Below, one piece after another: positions 7,136-15,384 of a stretch of 28,794 nt of DNA; the stretch's first letter is position 1, and every line of letters begins with the position of its first letter. The notes beneath the pieces are model-generated. The model was not told where the DNA came from. It made no database searches and saw only the letters and a list, made by a program, of their open reading frames with translations. Origin of the DNA: JBOZRQ01 sp050789255 (GTDB lineage Bacteria; Bacillota; Sulfobacillia; Symbiobacteriales; Symbiobacteriaceae); NCBI GenBank assembly GCA_050789255.1, contig JBOZRQ010000005.1:1-28794 (forward strand), in the 5' to 3' direction. A program made the translations under genes and the position numbers.

Positions 7136-7164
7136 TTTTAATTGCCGAGAGATTCTGCTATACT
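7136..7164 (+). promoter_or_regulatory. Promoter of the tetR gene
   Basis: TATACT (7159-7164) is a good -10. A weak TTTTAA (7136-7141) stands 17 bases upstream. Operators 2 and 3 flank it closely, indicating autoregulation. Confidence 0.55.
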
Positions 7165-7170
7165 CCTCTC

Positions 7171-7188
7171 AGACAGGCCAGTCGGTCC
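7171..7188. promoter_or_regulatory. TetR operator 3
   Basis: AGACAGGCCAGTCGGTCC repeats the pattern of operators 1 and 2 and lies between the tetR -10 and its ribosome site. Confidence 0.65.
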
Positions 7189-7206
7189 ACTCGGAGGGGA
7201 GAACCC

Positions 7207-7851
7207 GTGTCCACACCATTATCCAAGTCGGAAGCACGCAAGCGTGAGACGCACGAAAAGCTCCTGGACGCCGCTCGCCAAGCCTTCGCACAGTATGGCT
7301 ACGAGCGCGCCTCCGTCAACCAGATCATCGACCTCGCCAACTCGTCCAAAGGCGCCTTCTACCACCACTTCGAGTCCAAGGAGCAGATCTTCCTCGAGTT
7401 GATGGACCAGCGGCTGGAAGCCCAGCGCGAGGCGCTACGCGGGGCGGTGCTCACCGGAAAGGTAGGCGGTCTGGAAGACCTGCTGGCCCTCTCCGTCGAC
7501 ACCGGCTTTAACGTTTACCAGAACAAGGACTGGGCGCCCCTCTACATGGAGTTCTGGTCCTACGCCACGCGCAACGAGGCGCTGCGGGTGCGTATGGCCG
7601 AAATGTATCAGAAGTGGCGCTCCTACCTGTCCGACCTGATCCTGGAGGCGCAGCAGGCCGGTGCAATCTCAAGGGAGGTCAACGCTCCGAAGACCGCCGG
7701 CATGATCATCGCCATCTTCGAGGGAATGCAACTGCAGCTGCTCATGGAGGAGGACGTCCTCTCCCCCCTCGATATCGTCAAACTCCTCCTGCGCATGTTG
7801 CGTCCCACGCGAACCGAGCGTGAGCGCGAAACAGACCAGCGAGCCCAGTAG
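7207..7851 (+). CDS. TetR/AcrR family transcriptional regulator
   Basis: The 214-residue protein has a classic N-terminal TetR helix-turn-helix (about residues 14-62): LLDAARQAFAQYGYERASVN, then GAFYHHFESKEQIFLEL. The C-terminal ligand domain is all helical and resembles those of fatty-acid or drug sensing members, but the ligand cannot be told. The start is GTG 7207, six bases after GGAGGGGAGA. Three operator-like palindromes sit in the 210-base gap to the divergent DUF2339 gene, so it probably represses both itself and that gene. The final 20 residues (TRTERERETDQRAQ) are charged and disordered. Confidence 0.93.
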   Translation: MSTPLSKSEARKRETHEKLLDAARQAFAQYGYERASVNQIIDLANSSKGAFYHHFESKEQIFLELMDQRLEAQREALRGAVLTGKVGGLEDLLALSVDTGFNVYQNKDWAPLYMEFWSYATRNEALRVRMAEMYQKWRSYLSDLILEAQQAGAISREVNAPKTAGMIIAIFEGMQLQLLMEEDVLSPLDIVKLLLRMLRPTRTERERETDQRAQ

Positions 7852-7856
7852 CGAAC

Positions 7857-7882
7857 AGGCATGCCTCCACCGAGGCATGCCT
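7857..7882 (+). terminator. Terminator after tetR
   Basis: AGGCATGCCT (7857-7866) and AGGCATGCCT (7873-7882) are self-complementary arms around a six-base loop, followed by a T-rich stretch. No convincing promoter was found in the 140 bases from here to the next gene. Confidence 0.65.
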
Positions 7883-8024
7883 ATTGTTCATATTTTCCTT
7901 AAAGGTATACCCCCACAAGTGTTTTCCCATTAACGAATAGCGTCCGTAAACCGACACCTTATATGAGTAGTATCTCTAGTTTCCATTTACGATCCATACA
8001 TAATGAGGAGCGAGGTGCTCACCT

Positions 8025-11000
8025 GTGAGGAAAAGACGGTTATTGGCGTCCATGTTGGCTGTACTGCTAAGTATCACAGTCGGCAGCCCCATCGTCACGG
8101 CAGCGGTCTCCACGGCCCCCGCCGTCGGCGACATTACTGTGACCAACAACAAGGAGGGGACCAATGACACGGTGGTCGTCACCAACGTGACGTCGGGGGA
8201 CATCATTACAGTGTACCCCACCTCCACCAGCATTAGCGCCCTGGGCAACGCCGTTGCCAGTGGCACCTCCGCAACGATCACGCTGTCTCAGCTGGGTAGA
8301 ACCGGCGGCACAGTCTATGTCACCAAACTGACATCCGGCAACACCGAAAGCACGCGCACGGCGAAGACTTACTCCGCCGAGCCGGTCTCCACGGCCCCTG
8401 TTGTCGCGAACGTTTCCGTTACCAACAACTACCAGTCAACGCCTGACACCGTGAACGTCAGTGGACTGGCGAACGGCGACGTCGTGAAGGTTTACGCCAC
8501 GAGCAGCAGCACGACGGCCCTGGGCACTGCTACCTCGTCGGGCAGCAGTGTGACGGTCTCGATCCCCCAGATCGGCGTCAAGGCCGGTACGGCCTACGTC
8601 TCCATCACGTCGACGAACAAGTGGGAGAGCCCTAAGACTGCCGTGACCTACGGCGCCGAGCCGGTAGCCACCGCTCCCGCCTTGGCCGACGTTGCCGTGA
8701 CGAACAACTACCAGGGCACCTCGGACACGATTGTGGTATCCAACGTGGCCTCCGGTGACCTGGTAAAGGTCTATGCCACCAACACCAGCACCACCGCCCT
8801 CGGATCCGCTACCGCTTCCGGCACGAGTGTGACGGTTTCGGTGTCGCAGATCGGCACCGCCGCCGGCACCCTCTACGTCAGTAAGAAGACCACCACGGAA
8901 CAGGAGAGCACCCGCACGGCCGTCACCTTTACGGCTGAGCCGGTCACCACGGCCCCGGCCGGCGCCGACCTCTCGGTGACCAACAATCCGACTGGGACCG
9001 CCGATACCGTGGCGGTGGCTAACGTCACCTCCGGTGATGTGGTGAAGGTCTATGCGACCAGTTCCTCTACCACCGCCCTGGGCACCGCGACCGCCTCGGG
9101 CACCACCGTCACCGTTACGGTTGGGCAGGTAGGCACGGCCGCAGGCTCGGTCTACGTCACCAAGAAGAATAGCACCAAGCATGAGTCCCCGCGCACCGCC
9201 GTCTCCTTCTCGGCGGAACAGGTAAGCACCGCCCCGATCGCCGCTGACATCACCGTGACGAACAACTACCAGGGGACCGCTGATACCGTCGTGGTGGCCA
9301 ACGTGGTCTCCGGTGACGTGGTCAAGGTCTATGCGACCAACACCGCCACCACCGCCCTGGGCAGCGCCACGTCTACGGGTACCAGCGTAACCGTCTCGAT
9401 CCCGCAGGTGGGCACCGGCGCCGGCTCCGTCTACGTTTCGCTGAAGAACGCGAGCAAGAATGAGTCCACCCGCACCGCCGCTACCTTCATCGCCGAGCCG
9501 GTCACCACGGCGCCCCTAGCGGCCGATATCACCGTGACCAACAACCCGACTGGCACCGCCGACACCGTGGCTGTAGCCAACGTCGTCTCCGGCGATGTGG
9601 TCAAGGTTTATGCGACCAGCACCTCTACCACCGCCCTTGGAACGGCCACCGCCAGCGGCACCAGCGTCACCGTCTCGGTGCCTCAGCTGGGCACCGCCGC
9701 AGGCACGGTCTACGTTACCAAGAAGAATGCCTCCAAGCATGAGTCCCCCCGGACCTCCCAGAGCTTTACCGCCGAGGGAAACTCGACCGCTCCGGCCGTC
9801 GCTGACATTACTGTGACGAACAACTACCAGGGCACCGCTGACACCGTGGCTGTCGCCAACGTGGTCTCGGGTGACATCGTTAAGGTTTACGCCAACAACA
9901 CGACCACCACGGCCCTCGGCACTGCGACCTCCTCCGGTACCACCGTTACCGTTTCGGTTCCGCAGGTAGGCACCGGCGCCGGCTCCGTTTACGTATCGGT
10001 GAAGAATGCAGGCAAGAACGAGTCCACCCGCACCGCCGCTGCCTTCATCGCCGAGCCGATCACCACGGCGCCCGTCGCCGCCGACATCACCGTTACCAAC
10101 AACCCGACCGGGACCGCTGACACCGTGGCTGTCGCCAACGTAGTCTCCGGCGATGTGGTCAAGGTCTATGCGACCAGCACTGCTACCACCGCCCTTGGTA
10201 CGGCCACCGCTACCGGCACCAGCGTTACCGTCTCGGTGCCCCAGCTGGGCACCGGCACCGGCACGGTCTACGTTACGGTGAAGAACGCTACCAAGCACGA
10301 GTCTCCCCGGACCTCTCAGACCTTTGCCGCTGAGGGACTCACGACCGCTCCGAACGTGGCTGACATCACGGTGACGAACAACTACCAGGGTACCGCTGAC
10401 ACCGTCGTGGTCGCCAACGTGGTCTCCGGTGACGTGGTCAAGGTCTATGCGACCAACACCTCCACCACCGCCCTCGGCACCGCAACGTCAACGGGAACCA
10501 GCGTGACCGTCTCGATCCCGCAGGTGGGCACCGCCGCAGGCTCGGTTTTCGTCTCGCTGAAGAATGCGAGCAAGAACGAGTCCACCCGCACGGCTGCAAC
10601 CTACATCGCCGAACCGGTCACCACCGCTCCGGTGGCTGCCGACGTAACCGTAACCAACAATGCGACTGGCACCAACGACACGGTCGTGGTGGCGAACGTC
10701 GTCTCCGGTGACGTTGTAAAGGTCTATGCCACCAGCACTTCGACCACCGCTCTCGGGTCGGCCACCGCCAGCGGCACCACCGTCACGGTGACGGTCCCGC
10801 AGCTGGGCGCCTCCGCAGGGACGATCTACGTGACCAAGAAGAACACCTCGAAGCACGAGTCCCCCCGGACCTCGGTCACCCTCAGCGCTGAGCCCGCAAG
10901 CACGGCTCCGGCGGTGGCTGACATCACCGCCACCAACAACCCGACCGGCACCGCCGATACCGTTGTGGTAGCCAACGTTGTCTCCGGGGATGTGGTGAAG

Positions 11001-11729
11001 GTGTACGCCACCAATACCTCAACCACCGCTCTGGGAACAGCGACCTCCACCGGTACCTCGGTCACCGTTTCGGTGCCGCAGTTCGGCACCACGGCCGGCA
11101 GCGTCTACGTAACAGTTAAGAGCTCGGGCAAGAACGAGTCCACCCGGACTGCAGCTGCCTACAGCGCAGAGGGGGTCTCCACCGCCCCCGTTGCCGCCAA
11201 CATCACGGTGACCAACAGCGTCACAGGCACCCCCGACACGGTCAACGTCAGTGGCCTGAGCAACGGGGACATCGTCCGAGTCTATGGTACCGCCAGTAGC
11301 ACCACCGTCCTCGGTGTGGGCGTCGCTGGCGCCGGAGGCGCTGTGCTGATAGCAATTCCGCAGATCGGCACCGGTGCGGGCTCCGTGCACGTGTCAGTGC
11401 AGTCCCCCAGCAAGAACGAGAGCACCCGTACCTCGGCCACGGTTACCGCCGAAAATACGACGACCGCTCCTCTCGCCGCCGACATCACTGTGGTGAGCGC
11501 CAAGGCGTATGACACGATCACCGTAGCCAACGTCGCCAGCGGCGATTACATCTACGTGTACTCCAGCGCCTCCGGCGGGACGCTCCTGGCGGTCGGCGAG
11601 GCGACCGGCACCTCCATCACCTTCAACGCCGTCCAGCTCGGCGCCGCAGGCGGTACCATCTACGTTTCCAAGAAGAGCACGAGCAAGAACGAGAGCATCC
11701 GCACTGCCAAGACCTTTGCTGCAGAGTAG
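8025..11729 (+). CDS. Large secreted repeat protein (13 tandem ~93-residue domains)
   Basis: The 1234-residue protein has a signal peptide (MRKRRLLASMLAVLLSITVG, probable cleavage after VTA at residue 26) followed only by repeats. Each repeat reads roughly TAP-x3-DITVTNN, GTADTV-V-NV-SGDVVKVYAT, TTALGTAT-SGT-VTVS-PQ-GT and AG-VYV-KN--K-ES-RTA, then AE. The pattern of alternating strands suggests an Ig-like beta sandwich. The sequence is rich in Thr, Ser, Ala and Val and has no Cys. There is no LPXTG, SLH domain or C-terminal membrane anchor, so attachment to the cell is unclear. GTG 8025 follows GAGGAGCGAGGTG. A surface-layer, biofilm or adhesion role is inferred. It converges on a secreted protease. 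Confidence 0.85.
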   Translation: MRKRRLLASMLAVLLSITVGSPIVTAAVSTAPAVGDITVTNNKEGTNDTVVVTNVTSGDIITVYPTSTSISALGNAVASGTSATITLSQLGRTGGTVYVTKLTSGNTESTRTAKTYSAEPVSTAPVVANVSVTNNYQSTPDTVNVSGLANGDVVKVYATSSSTTALGTATSSGSSVTVSIPQIGVKAGTAYVSITSTNKWESPKTAVTYGAEPVATAPALADVAVTNNYQGTSDTIVVSNVASGDLVKVYATNTSTTALGSATASGTSVTVSVSQIGTAAGTLYVSKKTTTEQESTRTAVTFTAEPVTTAPAGADLSVTNNPTGTADTVAVANVTSGDVVKVYATSSSTTALGTATASGTTVTVTVGQVGTAAGSVYVTKKNSTKHESPRTAVSFSAEQVSTAPIAADITVTNNYQGTADTVVVANVVSGDVVKVYATNTATTALGSATSTGTSVTVSIPQVGTGAGSVYVSLKNASKNESTRTAATFIAEPVTTAPLAADITVTNNPTGTADTVAVANVVSGDVVKVYATSTSTTALGTATASGTSVTVSVPQLGTAAGTVYVTKKNASKHESPRTSQSFTAEGNSTAPAVADITVTNNYQGTADTVAVANVVSGDIVKVYANNTTTTALGTATSSGTTVTVSVPQVGTGAGSVYVSVKNAGKNESTRTAAAFIAEPITTAPVAADITVTNNPTGTADTVAVANVVSGDVVKVYATSTATTALGTATATGTSVTVSVPQLGTGTGTVYVTVKNATKHESPRTSQTFAAEGLTTAPNVADITVTNNYQGTADTVVVANVVSGDVVKVYATNTSTTALGTATSTGTSVTVSIPQVGTAAGSVFVSLKNASKNESTRTAATYIAEPVTTAPVAADVTVTNNATGTNDTVVVANVVSGDVVKVYATSTSTTALGSATASGTTVTVTVPQLGASAGTIYVTKKNTSKHESPRTSVTLSAEPASTAPAVADITATNNPTGTADTVVVANVVSGDVVKVYATNTSTTALGTATSTGTSVTVSVPQFGTTAGSVYVTVKSSGKNESTRTAAAYSAEGVSTAPVAANITVTNSVTGTPDTVNVSGLSNGDIVRVYGTASSTTVLGVGVAGAGGAVLIAIPQIGTGAGSVHVSVQSPSKNESTRTSATVTAENTTTAPLAADITVVSAKAYDTITVANVASGDYIYVYSSASGGTLLAVGEATGTSITFNAVQLGAAGGTIYVSKKSTSKNESIRTAKTFAAE
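8109..11726 (+). repeat. Thirteen coding repeats of about 279 bp
   Basis: Repeats 1-11 are 93 codons each, repeat 12 is 94 and repeat 13 is 89 (a short deletion before its YDTITVANV). From repeat 4 to repeat 11 two types alternate. Type B has NPTGT or NATGT near the start and KHESPRT near the end. Type A has NYQGT and KNESTRT. The real unit of amplification there is therefore a pair of about 558 bp. Repeat 11 is a hybrid with a B head and an A tail. Confidence 0.85.
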
Positions 11730-11744
11730 GTGCTCAACATGGTG

Positions 11745-11774
11745 AGAGGCCAGGGACCTCGGTCCCTGGCCTCT
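11745..11774. terminator. Bidirectional terminator between repeat protein and protease
   Basis: Perfect 14-bp arms AGAGGCCAGGGACC (11745-11758) and 11761-11774 are followed by TTCTTGTT on the plus strand. The hairpin serves the convergent genes, most clearly the repeat protein. Confidence 0.75.
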
Positions 11775-11787
11775 TTCTTGTTCCCGT

Positions 11788-12954
11788 CTAGTTGACCGCC
11801 TTAGCGGCGTTAATGCGGCGCGGGATGCTGGTCGAGTTAACCGGGTCGGTGTAGGTGGAGCTGGTGAGGCGGGTGCGGACATCGCTCTGGGTACGGCCCT
11901 GGGAGAAGAGCAGGCCGGCCAGGCCGGCGACGTGCGGGGTCGCCATGGATGTGCCGCTCAGCGAGGAGTAGGTGTTGTTCCAGTAGGTGGCGTAGATGCT
12001 GACGCCGGGCGCCGAGGTGTCGACCCAGCTGCCGTAGTTGGAGAAGCTCGCCCGGTTGTCGTTGGAGTCGGTGGCAGCGACAGCGACGCAGGCGGAGTAG
12101 TACGCCGGGTAGGAGGCGGCAGAGGTATTGCTGTTACCGGCTGCGCAAGCCAGGAGGGCGCCCTTGCTGTTGGCGTAGTTGACGGCGTCGGCGAGGGTCG
12201 TCGAGCCGGAGCTGCCGCCCAGGGAGAGGTTGATCACCTTGGCGCCCTTGTCGGCGGCGTAGCGAATGCCGCTGGCGATCGCACTGTAGCTGCCGCTGCC
12301 CGAGGAGCTTAGCACCTTGACGGGCAGGATCTGGCAGTTGGGGCACATGCCTGCGATGCCAGTGCTGTTATTGGTCTCGGCGGCGGCGATGCCGGCCACG
12401 TGGGTGCCATGGCCGTTGTCATCCTGGGCGGAGGAGTCGTTATTGACGAAGTCATAGTCAATGTCGGTACGAACCTTGCCATCCAGATCCGGATGGTCCA
12501 GATCCACACCGGTGTCGACCACAGCGATCAGTACCGAGGAGCTGCCGCGGGTCACGTTCCAGGCACTCTCAGCAGAGACCTTCTTGGGTCCCCACTGGCT
12601 GGAGAAGGATGGATCGTTGGGCGTCCAGTCGATGGTGCCGATGTAGTCCAGTTCAGCGAACTCCACGTTCGGGTTGTTGCCGAGGGCCTTAACCAGCGCC
12701 GGAGCGCTCTGGCCGGCGCCATGGAGCACAAGGATGTCAGAGCCGTAGATTGAGCCGGCCACGCTGAGGCCGTGGGCCTTCAGGAGTGCATCTCGGGCCG
12801 CCTCAGGGGTGCCAGGCACGAACCTCGCCAGGACGGTCTCCGGGACATGGTCTGCAGCCGGGTCCGGTGCGCTGGAGCCGGATACGGGAGCGACAGCGGA
12901 GAGCGCGAGCAACAGGGCCGCCACGACCGAGGAACCGACGCGGAACCGATTCAT
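11788..12954 (-). CDS. Secreted subtilisin-like serine protease (S8, thermitase-like)
   Basis: The 388-residue preproenzyme has a signal peptide (residues 1 to about 27), an I9-type inhibitory propeptide (about 37-106, ending NVEFAELDYIG) and a catalytic domain. The triad is D147 (VVDTGVDLDHPD), H182 (NGHGTHVAGIAA) and S336 (GTSMATPHVAG), with oxyanion N274 (AAGNSN). The GTSMATPHVAG and WGPKKVSAESAW features fit the thermitase/fervidolysin branch. Cys 204 and 207 (GMCPNCQ) may bind metal or form a disulfide. ATG 12954 is preferred to 13029 because it directly precedes the signal peptide. It converges on the repeat protein and could process or shed it. Confidence 0.95.
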   Translation of the reverse strand: MNRFRVGSSVVAALLLALSAVAPVSGSSAPDPAADHVPETVLARFVPGTPEAARDALLKAHGLSVAGSIYGSDILVLHGAGQSAPALVKALGNNPNVEFAELDYIGTIDWTPNDPSFSSQWGPKKVSAESAWNVTRGSSSVLIAVVDTGVDLDHPDLDGKVRTDIDYDFVNNDSSAQDDNGHGTHVAGIAAAETNNSTGIAGMCPNCQILPVKVLSSSGSGSYSAIASGIRYAADKGAKVINLSLGGSSGSTTLADAVNYANSKGALLACAAGNSNTSAASYPAYYSACVAVAATDSNDNRASFSNYGSWVDTSAPGVSIYATYWNNTYSSLSGTSMATPHVAGLAGLLFSQGRTQSDVRTRLTSSTYTDPVNSTSIPRRINAAKAVN

Positions 12955-12979
12955 TACCCCTACCCCCATCAAATTAGTC

Positions 12980-13000
12980 GGCGAACCGAATCTATTCGCC
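12980..13000. other. Hairpin in the protease leader
   Basis: GGCGAA (12980-12985) pairs with TTCGCC (12995-13000) about 25 bases before the protease start. It might affect mRNA stability. Function unknown. Confidence 0.35.
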
Positions 13001-13062
13001 ATTGAATTTTTAACATAACGTAAAAACATTTACATGAGACACCGGTCCTAGGACTACAAAAA

Positions 13063-13093
13063 ACCCTCCGGACTGCGTCGCAGTTCGGAGGGT
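13063..13093 (-). terminator. Rho-independent terminator of the iclR-type gene
   Basis: A 15-bp stem with one wobble, closed by a tiny loop, is followed on the minus strand by TTTTTT. It begins ten bases after the regulator's stop codon. Confidence 0.85.
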
Positions 13094-13103
13094 CTCTCTT
13101 TCG

Positions 13104-13844
13104 CTACAGCCTGAGCCCGATGGTCCGGGCGCTTTCCAAAACCAGCCGGCCTAAGGTGGCGGCGGTCAGCGTATCAAAGCGGCTCACAGGCCCTGAGATG
13201 GCGAGGGCCGCCACGCACCGGCCAGCCCGGTCAAGCACCGGGGCTGCCACCGAAGCCACGCCCTCCTCACGCTCCTCTGTGCTGAGCGCCCAGCCCTGCT
13301 GCAGGGCCCTGGCGATCGCAGCCTCCAGCCCGGCACGGTCAAACCCGGCCGGCAGGATCTGCTCCAGCAGTACGATACGCTCTGCGGGCGGGGCCCATCC
13401 GAGCAGCACCTTGCCGGAGGCGCCCAGATAGAGCGGAAGCCGCTCTCCCAGGCCGACGACCCGGCGGACGGTCAGGGGCCCTTCTGCCCGCTGGACCCGC
13501 ACTCGCTCGTTGCCGTCGCGAACATATAGACTGACCGTCTCCTGCGCCCGATCCCGCAGCGCCATCATTTCGGGGTACGCAATCGCGGGCATATCTCCCG
13601 AGGTGAGGTATACGCTGGCCAGTTCCAGCGCCTTCAGCCCGAGGTGATAGCGGCCCGTGACGTTATCCTGGCGGACGAACCCCTTTGACTCCAGCGCGGC
13701 GAGAATACGATGGACGGTACTTTTGTACAGGTCGACCTTCTCAGCGATCTGGGTCACTCCGAGGCCCCCGGGTTCCCCTGCAAAACAGAGAAGCACATCG
13801 AGGGCCCGCTCGACGGAACGGATGGTGTGTCCGTCCTCTTTCAA
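13104..13844 (-). CDS. IclR family transcriptional regulator
   Basis: The 246-residue protein has an N-terminal winged helix (residues 6-68: TIRSVERALDVLLCF, VTQIAEKVDLYKSTVHRIL, ESKGFVRQD, GRYHLGLKALEL). The C-terminal IclR effector domain shows LPLYLGASGKVLLGW, REEGVASVAAPVLDR and ALAISGPVSRF. The start is TTG 13844, seven bases after GGAGG; no better ATG is available. Members control catabolism of small acids and aromatics, but no target operon adjoins it here. A perfect GGAACA-C-TGTTCC palindrome upstream (14039-14051) near its likely -35 suggests autoregulation. Confidence 0.93.
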   Translation of the reverse strand: MKEDGHTIRSVERALDVLLCFAGEPGGLGVTQIAEKVDLYKSTVHRILAALESKGFVRQDNVTGRYHLGLKALELASVYLTSGDMPAIAYPEMMALRDRAQETVSLYVRDGNERVRVQRAEGPLTVRRVVGLGERLPLYLGASGKVLLGWAPPAERIVLLEQILPAGFDRAGLEAAIARALQQGWALSTEEREEGVASVAAPVLDRAGRCVAALAISGPVSRFDTLTAATLGRLVLESARTIGLRL

Positions 13845-14139
13845 GGGGTTCCCTCCCTATGGTGGAGCATGAACGCGAACGGTGGCTACCAGGGCAGCAA
13901 CACCGGTCAGCCCACCGGCATTGCCGCCCGGTAACCCAAGGCCCTGCCCGCACCTGTGGAGAACTCCAGTACCCCGCCTGGCGCCGCTGCAGCAGCCTTA
14001 TGCGACACCCACAGTATACCACGGTCGTTCCACGCTAGGGAACACTGTTCCGAAAATGGGTGATTCACGTTTTGTTGCGACTGATCACGAAATCTGATTA
14101 GTAGCCGCCGTTGGATTACTATTTTCTAGAGAATGTGGC
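13845..14139. other. Intergenic region between iclR-type gene and proA
   Basis: This stretch of 295 bases holds the regulator's ribosome site, a minus-strand TATACT (14013-14018) and the palindrome at 14039-14051. A 21-codon frame at 13869-13934 was considered and rejected. No proA terminator with a clear T-run was found at 14100-14139. Confidence 0.5.
14013..14051 (-). promoter_or_regulatory. Promoter and operator of the iclR-type gene
   Basis: The minus strand has TATACT at 14013-14018. The expected -35 (about 14036-14042) overlaps the perfect 6-1-6 palindrome GGAACACTGTTCC (14039-14051). Confidence 0.5.
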
Positions 14140-15381
14140 TTAACGGGTCTGGCCGTTTCCGCGCACTAGGTACTTGTAGCTGGTCATCTCGGCGAGGCCC
14201 ATGGGTCCGCGTGCGTGGAGTTTCTGTGTGCTAATCCCGATCTCAGCGCCAAAACCGAACTCCCCGCCGTCCGTAAACCGGGTTGAGGCGTTGTGATAGA
14301 CCGCCGCAGCATCCACGGTGGCAAGGAAGCGATCAGCCGCGCTCTGGTCCTCGGTGATGATGGCCTCCGAGTGCTTGGTGCCGTAGGTACGAATATGCTC
14401 TAGCGCCCCGTCCGGGCCATCCACCACCTTCACGGAGAGGACCAGGTCGTTGTACTCCGTGGACCAGTCATCGTCGGTGGCCGCCAGGACGTCGGGCAAC
14501 AGCGCCCGGGTCCGCTCACAGCCACGAAGCTCCACCCCAGCCGCTCGCATCGCCCGGGCCATTTCGGGCAGGAAGTCCGCAGCGACCCGCCTGTCGACCA
14601 GGATCGTCTCCATGGCGTTGCATACCGCCGGGTTGCTGCACTTGGCGTTGACTGCCACCTGAAGGGCCATGGCGAGGTCAGCGCCGCTGTGGACATAGGT
14701 GTGGCAGACGCCCGCGCCCGTTTCGATCACGGGGACGCGGCTCTGCTCCAGGACCGCTCTGATGAGGCCGGCACCGCCACGGGGAATCAGCACGTCAACG
14801 AAGCCCACGGCGGCCATGAGCTCCTGCGCAGCCTCCCGGGTCCCCGGCAGGACCTGAACGGCTTCGCCGGGAAGGCCCGCCCGTTCCAGCCCGGCCCGGA
14901 GTGCGGCGCCCAGGGCCCGGTTGGAGTGCACCGTCTCCTTGCCGCCCTTGAGGAGTGCGGCATTGCCGGTCTTGATGCACAGGACGGCGGCATCGACCGT
15001 AACGTTCGGGCGGGCCTCGTAGATTATTCCGATCACGCCCAGGGGCACCCGTACCTTCTGGATGCGGATGCCGCTCGGGCGATCCCACGCCTCCAACTCC
15101 TGGCCCAGCAGGTCCGGGAGCGCTCTGACGGCGCGCACACCGTCGATCATGGCGCCCAGCTTGCGCTCGTCGAGGCGGAGCCTGGCCACCATGGGCCCCG
15201 GCAGGCCGGCCTCCGTGGCCCTCGCAACGTCCTGCGCATTGGCGGCGAGGATCTGCGCTGTCCGGCGCTGCAACTCTTCGGCGATGAACTCCAACGCCTG
15301 ACTGCGAAGCGCTGCGGCGGCTGTTCCCAGGAACGGCTGGGCATCCCTGGCCCTGGCTGCCATCTCACGTACCGTGCTCAT
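14140..15381 (-). CDS. proA: Gamma-glutamyl phosphate reductase
   Basis: ProA reduces glutamyl-5-phosphate to glutamate semialdehyde with NADPH, the second step of proline synthesis. The 413-residue length is normal. Family motifs seen are GVIGIIYEARPNVT (115-128), the cofactor region KTGNAALLKGGKE, IPRGGAGLI, the catalytic cysteine C254 in NPAVCNAMET and the end motif LHARGPMGLAEMTSYKY. ATG 15381 lies three bases after the proB stop (TGAGCCATG), so the two genes are coupled. Both are controlled by the proline T-box leader upstream of proB. Confidence 0.96.
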   Translation of the reverse strand: MSTVREMAARARDAQPFLGTAAAALRSQALEFIAEELQRRTAQILAANAQDVARATEAGLPGPMVARLRLDERKLGAMIDGVRAVRALPDLLGQELEAWDRPSGIRIQKVRVPLGVIGIIYEARPNVTVDAAVLCIKTGNAALLKGGKETVHSNRALGAALRAGLERAGLPGEAVQVLPGTREAAQELMAAVGFVDVLIPRGGAGLIRAVLEQSRVPVIETGAGVCHTYVHSGADLAMALQVAVNAKCSNPAVCNAMETILVDRRVAADFLPEMARAMRAAGVELRGCERTRALLPDVLAATDDDWSTEYNDLVLSVKVVDGPDGALEHIRTYGTKHSEAIITEDQSAADRFLATVDAAAVYHNASTRFTDGGEFGFGAEIGISTQKLHARGPMGLAEMTSYKYLVRGNGQTR

Positions 15382-15384
15382 GGC

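Noticed and set aside
9516..10298. Leftward repetitive frames opposite the large repeat protein
   Set aside because: Their repetition only mirrors the coding repeats on the other strand.
8109..11726. Possible CRISPR array from regular repetition
   Set aside because: The ~279-bp period is in frame and encodes diverged protein domains with no spacers.
13869..13934. 21-codon frame MNANGGYQGSNTGQPTGIAA
   Set aside because: The GGTGGAG before it is only one base from the ATG, and there is no terminator or other support.
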